From positions 310,001 through 374,000 of the forward strand of contig NZ_JAGQCU010000001.1 of assembly GCF_024346355.1 (NCBI RefSeq): a stretch of 64,000 nt of DNA, in the 5' to 3' direction. The position numbers were made by a program, and so were the translations under genes. A model generated the notes under the pieces. That model saw only the letters and a list, made by a program, of their open reading frames with translations, was not told the origin of the DNA and ran no database searches. Positions 55,328-62,653 of this stretch are shown one piece after another. Origin of the DNA: Cyanobium sp. ATX 6A2. GTDB taxonomy: Bacteria > Cyanobacteriota > Cyanobacteriia > PCC-6307 > Cyanobiaceae. How positions within the stretch are numbered: the first letter of the stretch is position 1; every line of letters begins with the position of its first letter.

Positions 55328-55600
55328 GTGCCAACCCTCACCGTGACCAGCAAGGGGCAGGTCACCCTGCGCAAGGAGCTGCTCGGGCACCTGGGCGTGA
55401 GCCCTGGTCAGAGGGTGGACGTGGAGGTGCTTCCGGGCGGCCGCATCCAGATCCAGGCGGAACGCCCCCCGGGCACGATCGAAGCCTTCATCGGGCTTCT
55501 GGCCGGCCAAACCGACCGCACAGCCACGCTGGAGGAACTCGATGCGGCCGCCGCCGAGGGCTGGGCGGGTGGCTGTGCTGGAACAGTTCAGGCCCCATGA
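55328..55600 (+). CDS. AbrB/SpoVT-type VapB antitoxin
   Basis: 90 residues from GTG 55328 (or nearby). MPTLTVTSKGQVTLRKELLG and VSPGQRVDVEVLPGGRIQIQ are the AbrB domain; ERPPGTIEAFIGLLAGQT and the long tail bind the toxin. The only module of the group on the plus strand. Overlaps its toxin by ATGA. Confidence 0.88.
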   Translation: MPTLTVTSKGQVTLRKELLGHLGVSPGQRVDVEVLPGGRIQIQAERPPGTIEAFIGLLAGQTDRTATLEELDAAAAEGWAGGCAGTVQAP

Positions 55601-56010
55601 AGATCACGGCCGACACAAATCTGCTGGTGCGGGCAGTCGTTCAGGACGACCGACACCAGGCTCGGCTGGCCGTGGATCTGCTGCGACAGGCCGAATTGAT
55701 CGCCGTGCCGGTGCCGGTGCTCTGCGAATTCGTGTGGGTGCTGCGGCGGGTGTATGGATTCACGGCACAGCACTGCATCGCCGCCATCGAGGCCCTGATG
55801 TGCTCTCCTCCGGTGAGGCTCGATCGCCCCTGCGTGGAGGTGGGCCTGGCGATCCTGGCCGCCGGGGGTGACTTTGCCGATGGGGTGATCGCCCATGGGG
55901 GGCGTTGGCTCGGCGGGGAAAGGCTGGCGACCTTCGATCGCCAGGCTGCCGCTCTGCTGGAAGCGCAAGGCGAGCCAACCATGCTGCTGAACGGATCGAC
56001 GCGGGGCTGA
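55597..56010 (+). CDS. PIN toxin (VapC, AbrB-linked)
   Basis: 137 residues. MKITADTNLLVRAVVQDDRH, IAVPVPVLCEFVWVLRRVYG, GGDFADGVIAHGGRWLGGER and ATFDRQAAALLEAQG give the PIN core. Its stop is at the junction with a fragment of response-regulator sequence. Confidence 0.9.
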   Translation: MKITADTNLLVRAVVQDDRHQARLAVDLLRQAELIAVPVPVLCEFVWVLRRVYGFTAQHCIAAIEALMCSPPVRLDRPCVEVGLAILAAGGDFADGVIAHGGRWLGGERLATFDRQAAALLEAQGEPTMLLNGSTRG

Positions 56011-56087
56011 TCCAGACGGTGCGCGGCGTGGGCTTCGTGCTCTAGGTGCACCTGGTGGATCGCCATCAGCCCCTCGAAGGCACGAAG
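56011..56087. pseudogene. Response-regulator tail fragment followed by a PIN gene fragment
   Basis: Plus strand at 56003-56044 reads GLIQTVRGVGFVL then a stop, copying the tail of the response regulator at 58095 (IHTVRGVGFML). 56045-56087 matches 54522-54564 in the PIN gene with a single mismatch in 43 bases, orientation minus. Both are duplications without their parent genes. Confidence 0.75.
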
Positions 56088-56136
56088 GTGATGAGGCGAT
56101 GGCGCCAGCGCAGCCATGCGGGTGGTAGGTAGGCGC

Positions 56137-57999
56137 TCAGCTGAAGGAGCCGCTGGCCTCGCCGGCCATCCCCTCCAGCGCCTCCCCCAGCGCCCGGGCC
56201 AGATCGGCACCATCAAACAGCGGCCCCGCCAGGGCCCGCCGCTGGCGCTCGGCCCGCCCGGCGCGCAGGGCCGGAAGATCGGCCGTGAGTTCGCGGGCGA
56301 TCGCCGCAAAGGCTTCGGGGGTGTGGGCGATCCAGCCGGGCTCGCCGAAGCCCGCCAGCACGGCGGTGCTCATGCGGCCGGCGAAGGTGTTGCCGCGGAT
56401 CGCCACCAGGGGCGTGCCCATGGCCAGCGCCTCGAAGGCGGTGGTGGCGCTGCTCCAGGGGGTGGCGTCGAGGGCCAGATCGATGCGGTTGTAGGCGGCC
56501 ATGTGGTCGGCCCAGTGGGCGGCCCAGCCCTCGAAGCGCACCCGCGCGGGATCCACGCCGGCGGCTTCCAGAGCGCCGGTGATGCGCGCGCGCACCTGGG
56601 GATCGGCAGTGTGGCGGTGCTTCACCAGCAGCTGGGCCTGGGGCACCGCCCGTAGCGCCGCGGCCCAGTAGGCCAGCGTTTCGGGCCCGAGCTTGGCCAC
56701 CTGGTTGCAGGAGCCGAACACCAGCGGCTCAGCGGCCGGCACTGACGCGGCTTGCGGGAGGTCGTGGGGCGGGGTGTAGGCCGCCCAGGGGCGCGGCAGC
56801 CGCCAGATGCGCTCACTGAACTGGGGCTCCAGCTCCGGCGGCAGCAGGGCCGCATCGGCGATGAACCAGTCGAGCGTGGGCAGGTGGGTGCTGGCGTGGA
56901 AGCCCACCCAGTGGCACTGCACCGGCGCCAGGCGCTCGGCCAGCAGCGGCAGGCCGCTGGCGGTGGTGAAGCCCGAGGTTTCCACGATCACCTGGTAGCC
57001 GCGCTCGCGGATCAGGGCGCGGCGCGCAGCCAGGTCGGCCTGGGGCAGCAGCAGGGCGTGGTGGGCGAGGGCCCGCAGGCTGCGGTTGCGCTCCTCCCAG
57101 CGCGGCTGGGTTTCGATCAGCTCCAGCTGGAGGCGGGTGCGGTTGTGGTGACGCAGCAACGACTCCAGGAAATGCGCCACCGGGTGATTCCCCAGCTCGG
57201 CGGTGAGGAGGCCCACCCGCAGGGGGCTGCGGGGCGTGGCCGGCAAACCGGCCGAGACCGCCGCGTCGATGCCATAGCCCAGGCTCTGCCAGTGCGCCAG
57301 GCCCACCGCTCGCCGCCGCTCCAGCCAGGCTGCCCCGGCGGTGGAGGCGGCAAACAGAAAGGCTTCGCGCAGGTGCGAATCCTGAGGTGCTTCTCCAAGC
57401 AGCGCCTCGAGCTGGCGTAGGCCACCCTCCGCATCCCCGCCCCGATGAAGCGCAAGGGCCGCCTCGATGCGAGGGCCGAGGGCGTGCGGCTCCAGCCGCG
57501 CCAGCGCCGCCTGGTGCTCCGCAGCCTCGCCGAGCCGGCCCTGCTGGTGCAGCAGGGTGGCGAGGCTGCGGTGGGCCTCCACCAGCTGCGGATCGGCGGT
57601 GAGCGCGGCCTCCAGCGCGGCGATGGCGTCGGCAGGTTGCTCCAGTTCGGCGTAAGCCAGGCCCAGCTCCAGCAGCCGCAGGGGCTGATCGGGGGCAAAG
57701 GCCAGGGCCAGGCCGGCCTGCAGCACCACCTGCTCAAAACACCCCTGTGCGGCCTGCTGGTCCCCTCGCTGGCGCTGGATCTGGCCCATGGCAATCAGAG
57801 GCCTTGCATCTGAGGGGTCGGCCTCCAGGGCCCGCTCAAACCAGGCGATGGCGTCGGCCCAGCGGCCAGCGGCCCGCAGCACCTGGCCCTGCAGGGCCGC
57901 CACCGCCGAGGCGGGCTGCTGCTGCCAGAGCCGGATCAGCAGCGCTTCCGCCCCGGCCAGATCCCCCTGGCCGAAGGCCTGCAAGGCCTGGTTGAGCAT
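56137..57999 (-). CDS. TPR-containing O-GlcNAc-transferase-like glycosyltransferase (GT41-like)
   Basis: 620 residues. About five N-terminal TPR motifs (for example WFERALEADPSDARPLIAMG), then a GT41-like catalytic part: RVGLLTAELGNHPVAHFLES, VQCHWVGFHASTHLPTLDWF, FGSCNQVAKLGPETLAYWAA, NRIDLALDATPWSSATTAFE and GTPLVAIRGNTFAGRMSTAVL. Cytoplasmic transfer to a protein acceptor is likely; substrate unknown. A collapsed copy of its 3' end occurs at 50.1 kb. Divergent from the response regulator, start to start 95 bases. Confidence 0.9.
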   Translation of the reverse strand: MLNQALQAFGQGDLAGAEALLIRLWQQQPASAVAALQGQVLRAAGRWADAIAWFERALEADPSDARPLIAMGQIQRQRGDQQAAQGCFEQVVLQAGLALAFAPDQPLRLLELGLAYAELEQPADAIAALEAALTADPQLVEAHRSLATLLHQQGRLGEAAEHQAALARLEPHALGPRIEAALALHRGGDAEGGLRQLEALLGEAPQDSHLREAFLFAASTAGAAWLERRRAVGLAHWQSLGYGIDAAVSAGLPATPRSPLRVGLLTAELGNHPVAHFLESLLRHHNRTRLQLELIETQPRWEERNRSLRALAHHALLLPQADLAARRALIRERGYQVIVETSGFTTASGLPLLAERLAPVQCHWVGFHASTHLPTLDWFIADAALLPPELEPQFSERIWRLPRPWAAYTPPHDLPQAASVPAAEPLVFGSCNQVAKLGPETLAYWAAALRAVPQAQLLVKHRHTADPQVRARITGALEAAGVDPARVRFEGWAAHWADHMAAYNRIDLALDATPWSSATTAFEALAMGTPLVAIRGNTFAGRMSTAVLAGFGEPGWIAHTPEAFAAIARELTADLPALRAGRAERQRRALAGPLFDGADLARALGEALEGMAGEASGSFS

Positions 58000-58094
58000 G
58001 AAAGGTGGCCACCGTCACCCCCACACTGCCCTGGCCACGGCCAACGGGAATGCCGCCAACAGGTGGGAACACCGAACTCAGTGAGAATGCAGAG

Positions 58095-58820
58095 ATGCTC
58101 ACCCCGCCCACGCTGCTGATCGTCGACGACGACCCGGAGCTGCGCCGGTTTCTACAGGGCGAGCTGGCGGCCGAGGGCTATGGCGTGGAAACGGCCCGCA
58201 CGGGCCAGGAGGCGCTCACCCGCATCCGCGCTGGCGACCTGGAGCTGGTGCTGCTCGACTGGACGCTGCCGGACTTCAGCGGCCTGGAGGTGTGCCGGCG
58301 CATGCGGGCGGGTGGCATCACCACGCCGGTGCTGATGCTCACGGCCCGCGACGCGGTGAGCGAGCGGGTGAAGGCCCTCGATGCCGGCGCCGACGACTAC
58401 CTCACCAAGCCGTTCTCGATCGAGGAGCTGCTGGCGCGGGTGCGGGCGCGGCTGCGGCGCAACGGCGCGGCTGGCGAAGAGGCCAGCGAGCTGCTGCAGT
58501 TCGCCGACCTCACGGTGAACACCGCCGCGCGGGAGGTGCGCAGGGGCGGGCGTGAGATCCAGCTCACCGTGCGCGAATACGCCTTGCTGCTGCAGCTGCT
58601 GCGCCAGCCCAACCGGGTGCAGGAACGGCTCAGCCTGCTGCATGCGGTGTGGGGCGAGCCGTTCGTGGGCGACGACAACCTGCTGGATGTGTACATCCGC
58701 TACCTGCGCCGCAAGCTCGAGCAGCCCGGCGAGGCCAAGCTGATTCACACCGTGCGCGGCGTGGGCTTCATGCTCAAAGACTCGGGCTCGGCACCGGAGC
58801 AGGCCGGCAACAACAGCTGA
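58095..58820 (+). CDS. OmpR/PhoB-family response regulator
   Basis: 241 residues. Receiver domain: VDDDPELRRFL (acidic pocket), D55 in VLLDWTLPDFSG, T83 in LMLTARDAV and K105 in DYLTKPFS. DNA-binding winged helix: RGGREIQLTVREYALLLQLL and YIRYLRRKLEQPGEAKLIHT, ending VRGVGFMLKDSG. Its last 76 bases overlap the end of the convergent histidine kinase, its presumed partner. Fragments of its 5' and 3' ends occur at 50.2 and 56.0 kb. Confidence 0.93.
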   Translation: MLTPPTLLIVDDDPELRRFLQGELAAEGYGVETARTGQEALTRIRAGDLELVLLDWTLPDFSGLEVCRRMRAGGITTPVLMLTARDAVSERVKALDAGADDYLTKPFSIEELLARVRARLRRNGAAGEEASELLQFADLTVNTAAREVRRGGREIQLTVREYALLLQLLRQPNRVQERLSLLHAVWGEPFVGDDNLLDVYIRYLRRKLEQPGEAKLIHTVRGVGFMLKDSGSAPEQAGNNS

Positions 58821-60079
58821 AAGTCGGCCCCGCCGCCGGGGGCGTCGGCCACCTGGGCCGATCCGCCCATGCGCTCCATCAGCAGCCGCACCATCGCCAG
58901 GCCGATGCCGCTGCCACTCACGGCAGCCAGCGGAGCAGCCGAACCGCGGAGGAACAGCGCGAAGATTCCCTCCCGCTCCTCCAGCGCCACGCCGGGGCCC
59001 CGGTCGCGCACGTGCAGCACCACCACCTCGCCCTGGCGCTCCACCGCCAGCTCCACCGGCGTGGACGGCGGGGCGTATTTGAGGGCGTTCTCCACCAGGT
59101 TGGTGAGGCACTGGCCGAGGCGGTCGGAGTCGGCCCGCACCCGCAGCTCGGCCTCAGGTTCCGGGGCCAGCAGCCGCAGCCGGCCGGCGGCCAGGGATTC
59201 CAGGCGCTCGTAGGCCGCCAGCAGCGCATCGCCGGCATCGAGAGGCGCGAGTTGCAGCTCCAGACGGTCGCCGTCGCAGCGGGCCAGATCGAGCAGGTCG
59301 CGCACCAGCCGGGTCATGCGGTTGGCCTCGCTGGTGATGGCCCGACCGGCCTGAAGCAGCGGGGCGGCCGGAGCGTCTGGCGCCGTACTCGCCAGCAGCC
59401 GCTCCAGCCGCTGGGCGTTGCCGCTGATCAGGGTGAGGGGGGTGCGCAGCTCGTGGGCCACGCCGTCGATGAAGGTGCGCTGCTGCTCGCGGCTCTCCAC
59501 CAGGCGCAGCTGCTGGGCATTGAAGGCATTCGCGATCGGGCGCAGCTCCGCCGGCTGCTCGGCCACCACCACCCGCTCGGCCTGGGCGGCATCGGGGTCG
59601 GCGGCGGCAAGGGCCCGGCTGAGCACCTCCAGGGGCTCCAGCAGACCAGCGCGCAGCACCGGCCGCAGCAGGGTGCTGGTCACCAGGCTGGAGAAGCCCG
59701 CCACCGCCAGCAGCAGCCACTGGCCACGGCGCTCGGCCGCCAGGGTGGCGGTGATGTTCTGGCGCACCTCCAGCCCGCTCTGGGCACACACCAGCCAGCG
59801 CTGCTCGCCGATCCGCTCGATGCGGGGACGCAGCGGGCTGGAGGGGGAAACCCGCCGCACCTCATTGCCACCGGGCAGGCGCAGCGCTCCGCCCACGGGC
59901 AGCTCCAGACGGCCGGAATCGAGCTCCTGGCGCACCGCCGCCACCAGTTCATCGTGGGCGGCGCGGCGCTGCAGCACCTGTAGGCCCTGGTTGAGCAGCA
60001 GCAGCACGCCATAGCCAGCCAGCACCGCCAGGAAGGTGGTGCTCTGCAGGCGCTCGCGCAGGGAGCGGGGGGGGCTCAT
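58745..60079 (-). CDS. Sensor histidine kinase
   Basis: 444 residues: a membrane segment near residue 15-30, a short extracytoplasmic region, a second segment about 121-140, a HAMP-like linker, H209 in FIDGVAHELRTPLTLISGNA, and the ATP-binding domain with DRLGQCLTNLVENALKYAPP (N box), VVLHVRDRGPGVALEEREGI (G1) and GSGIGLAMVRLLMER (G2). Convergent with the response regulator. Confidence 0.93.
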   Translation of the reverse strand: MSPPRSLRERLQSTTFLAVLAGYGVLLLLNQGLQVLQRRAAHDELVAAVRQELDSGRLELPVGGALRLPGGNEVRRVSPSSPLRPRIERIGEQRWLVCAQSGLEVRQNITATLAAERRGQWLLLAVAGFSSLVTSTLLRPVLRAGLLEPLEVLSRALAAADPDAAQAERVVVAEQPAELRPIANAFNAQQLRLVESREQQRTFIDGVAHELRTPLTLISGNAQRLERLLASTAPDAPAAPLLQAGRAITSEANRMTRLVRDLLDLARCDGDRLELQLAPLDAGDALLAAYERLESLAAGRLRLLAPEPEAELRVRADSDRLGQCLTNLVENALKYAPPSTPVELAVERQGEVVVLHVRDRGPGVALEEREGIFALFLRGSAAPLAAVSGSGIGLAMVRLLMERMGGSAQVADAPGGGADFQLLLPACSGAEPESLSMKPTPRTV

Positions 60080-60207
60080 GTGCGCAGGCTATGGCTGCAG
60101 GGCTGGGGGGAGAGCATCTCAGCAACTTTTCAGCGAGCCCTTGCAACACCTGCAGGTTCAACCCATCCCCGCAGGATTAGAAAGCATCCAGTTGCACCAC
60201 ACAGGCA

Positions 60208-60711
60208 ATGACCAGACTTCATGCATCGAGCCGCAAGCAGCTGTTGCTGCAGCTGCTCAACAAGCCCAGCGGTCTCCAGAGCGCTACCAGCAAGGGTTTC
60301 ACCCTGATCGAACTACTGGTTGTGATCGTGATCCTCGGCGTTTTGGGCGCTGTGGGTTATCAGGCCTACGTGAATCAGATTGGGCGGGCGAATGCTGCAC
60401 AAGCTCAAAATACCGCGACAGCAATTGCCAAGAATTGCGCCGCGCTGCTTGTAACGGGGGATGAAGACCAGTTTGCCGACGCCATTGCAGATATATCCGT
60501 GTCTGACGATGTAGTCGTGAATGCTCCTAATTGCGCTTTGCCTTCCCCCCACCAAGTCACCGTAGGCACTGGCCAATTTCTCCGTACATCGACGGCAACA
60601 GTCAATCTCAATGGATCTGTAACTCCTGGAGCAATTGATGAAGGTGGCGGCGGTGGCGACGGCGGTGGCGACGGCGGTGGCGACGGCGGTGGCGACGGCG
60701 GTGGCGACTGA
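60208..60711 (+). CDS. Type IV pilin-like protein with a C-terminal GGGD repeat
   Basis: 167 residues. A 30-residue leader ends in G30 before FTLIELLVVIVILGVLGAVG, the type IV pilin N-methylation/helix signature with E35. Two Cys (77 and 109) may form the usual pilin disulfide loop. The C-terminus is GGGGDGGGDGGGD..., encoded by five 12-base units. Pre-pilin peptidase cleavage and export to the inner membrane are expected; a role in motility or DNA uptake is possible. A rho-independent terminator follows. Confidence 0.9.
   Translation: MTRLHASSRKQLLLQLLNKPSGLQSATSKGFTLIELLVVIVILGVLGAVGYQAYVNQIGRANAAQAQNTATAIAKNCAALLVTGDEDQFADAIADISVSDDVVVNAPNCALPSPHQVTVGTGQFLRTSTATVNLNGSVTPGAIDEGGGGGDGGGDGGGDGGGDGGGD
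60649..60708 (+). repeat. Tandem 12-base repeat encoding GGGD
   Basis: Five exact copies of GGCGGTGGCGAC, in frame, at the end of the pilin-like gene. Copy number could vary by slippage. Confidence 0.9.
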
Positions 60712-60756
60712 GTAGCATTCCCGCCGGAAGTTAAACATCGCGCGCATACGTACTCC

Positions 60757-60782
60757 AAGCAGCCTTCGGGCTGCTTTTTTTT
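60757..60782 (+). terminator. Rho-independent terminator after the pilin gene
   Basis: Stem AGCAGCC/GGCTGCT with loop TTCG followed by a run of eight T. Confidence 0.9.
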
Positions 60783-60826
60783 GGCCTCCCAATCGATCAC
60801 AAGTTCTCGTCCCCGCGTCACTGGCG

Positions 60827-62653
60827 ATGTCCGATCTCAGCCCACGGCAACATCGCCAGCTTCCCTGGCTGGAGCGGCTGCAGCTTGACCCACGCTCCCT
60901 GGCACTCATGCGCATCGCCATCGGCCTGATCGCCACGGTGAATGCCGGGGTGCGTCTCACAGCTCTGGAGTTGTTGCCATCCGCTGCCGGGGTGTTGCCG
61001 CGCAGCAGCCCGGGGCTCCATCCAGGCTGGGCATGGTCGCTGCACTTCATCAACGACAGCGTGGGCTTCCAGATCCTGTTGCTGATCGCCTACGGGCTGC
61101 TGGGGTTGGTGGTGGCCCTGGGCTGGCGCACCAGGCCCGCACTGGTGCTGCTCTTCCTCGCCACCATCTCCCTGCATCACAGCAATCCGCTGCTGAACAA
61201 CACCGGCGATCAGCAGCTCGGCATCGTGTTGCTCTGGGCCTGTCTGCTGCCAGTGGCCAGCCGCTTCTCGCTTGATTCCCTGCTCTGGGCGGGCTCAAGT
61301 CCTGAACCGCTGCCTAAAAATCAAGCTGCCAGCAGGATCAACGTCGCCGAAACGGGCTATCTGATCCAGATCGCCCTGATCTACTGGGTGGCGGGCAGCC
61401 ACAAAGACATCAACGGCTGGCTGATCACTGGCGATGCGGTGTGGTACGCCTTCAACATCGACTGGTTCGCCCATCCCCTGGCCGTCGCTCTACTGCAGGC
61501 GCCGGCGCTGCTGCAGTTGTTCACCCGCTCGGCCTTTCTGATCCAGTGGATCACGCCCGTGCTGATCCTGCTGCCGGTGCGTTCCCAGGCTCCGCGGCTG
61601 CTGGGCACCGGCCTGCTACTCACCATGCATATCGGCTTTCTGCCGTTCCTCAAGCTCGGACTGTTTCCCTGGATCAGCATCGCCTCCCTGCTGGCCCTGC
61701 TGCCGCCCTGCATCTGGCCCTCCACCAAACCAGCCCGATCCCCACAGGCCCAGCAAACCACGATCTTTTTCGATCAGGAGTGCCGCTTCTGCCGCGCCGC
61801 CGCCGAGATCGTGCGGGCCTTTCTGGTGATCCCCGCCGTGCCGATCTGTCCAGCCCAGCAGGATCCAGAGATCCAGGCGCTGATGACAGCCAGTAAATCC
61901 TGGGTGGTTTGCGATCGCCAGGGGGTGTTGCACACCGAGTTCATAGCCTTCATCGCGCTCTGCACCCTCTCGCCCTGGGCGCGGCCCTTCAGGCCGCTAC
62001 TGGCTGCCATCGCGCCCCTCGGCAGGTGCACCTACCGCGTTGTTGCCGATCACCGCGGCCGGGCCTGGGCCACCCTGGTGTGGCTGCGGGGCTCCCGGCC
62101 GCCAGCCAGCGAATCCCCATCACCGTGGCCGACCATTGCGTTGCTGCTGCTGATGGTGGCCTCCACCCTCCAGGTGCTCTGGGCCGGAACGGGCTCAGCG
62201 CTGACTCGCATCAGCGAGCCCGCTGGCGATCTGTTTCGGGCGGCGGGCTTCCGGCAGCGCTGGCAGGTGTTCGCCCCCATGCCCCTCCGCCAGGACGGCT
62301 GGTTTGAAGTGCGCATCACGCCCTCCGATGCTCCCCAGCAACGGCGGCTGGCGCCAACCCTTGCGCCCTGGACGCGCCAAGACAACCCCTTCCAGCAGCA
62401 GGAGGTGTACCGCAACCAGCGCCAACGCAAGTTCTTCAGCAACCTGTTCGATCCAGACAACCAGCGCGCCGCTGAGGCCTACCTGGCCTACCTTTGCCGC
62501 CAGCACCGATCAGAGCTCGTCGGCAGCAGATCCGCCCCCGAGACACCGCTGGATCTGGAGCTGGTGTTCATGCAGGAAACCACCAACCCGCCACCCCAGC
62601 CGCCCGCTGCTCCCATGCCCGTGGTGAAAGCTGCGTTCAGCTGTGATGGCTAG
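60827..62653 (+). CDS. HTTM-DCC fusion membrane protein
   Basis: 608 residues. The first 300 form an HTTM (vitamin-K-dependent carboxylase-like) membrane domain: RIAIGLIATVNAGVRLTALE, HHSNPLLNNTGDQQLGIVLL, ALIYWVAGSHKDINGWLITG, FLIQWITPVLILLP. Residues about 311-325 (TIFFDQECRFCRAAAEIVRA) start a DCC thiol-oxidoreductase domain with C319/C322. A third region (from about 430) has one more membrane segment and a soluble tail rich in Gln/Pro. It overlaps the methyltransferase start by 8 bases. Confidence 0.83.
   Translation: MSDLSPRQHRQLPWLERLQLDPRSLALMRIAIGLIATVNAGVRLTALELLPSAAGVLPRSSPGLHPGWAWSLHFINDSVGFQILLLIAYGLLGLVVALGWRTRPALVLLFLATISLHHSNPLLNNTGDQQLGIVLLWACLLPVASRFSLDSLLWAGSSPEPLPKNQAASRINVAETGYLIQIALIYWVAGSHKDINGWLITGDAVWYAFNIDWFAHPLAVALLQAPALLQLFTRSAFLIQWITPVLILLPVRSQAPRLLGTGLLLTMHIGFLPFLKLGLFPWISIASLLALLPPCIWPSTKPARSPQAQQTTIFFDQECRFCRAAAEIVRAFLVIPAVPICPAQQDPEIQALMTASKSWVVCDRQGVLHTEFIAFIALCTLSPWARPFRPLLAAIAPLGRCTYRVVADHRGRAWATLVWLRGSRPPASESPSPWPTIALLLLMVASTLQVLWAGTGSALTRISEPAGDLFRAAGFRQRWQVFAPMPLRQDGWFEVRITPSDAPQQRRLAPTLAPWTRQDNPFQQQEVYRNQRQRKFFSNLFDPDNQRAAEAYLAYLCRQHRSELVGSRSAPETPLDLELVFMQETTNPPPQPPAAPMPVVKAAFSCDG

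Noticed and set aside
44464-56087. Prophage or integrative element
   Set aside because: No integrase, transposase, structural phage genes or clear ends; only toxin-antitoxin genes and fragments.
60649-60708. GGCGGTGGCGAC repeats as a CRISPR array
   Set aside because: No spacers; in-frame tandem codons of the pilin-like gene.
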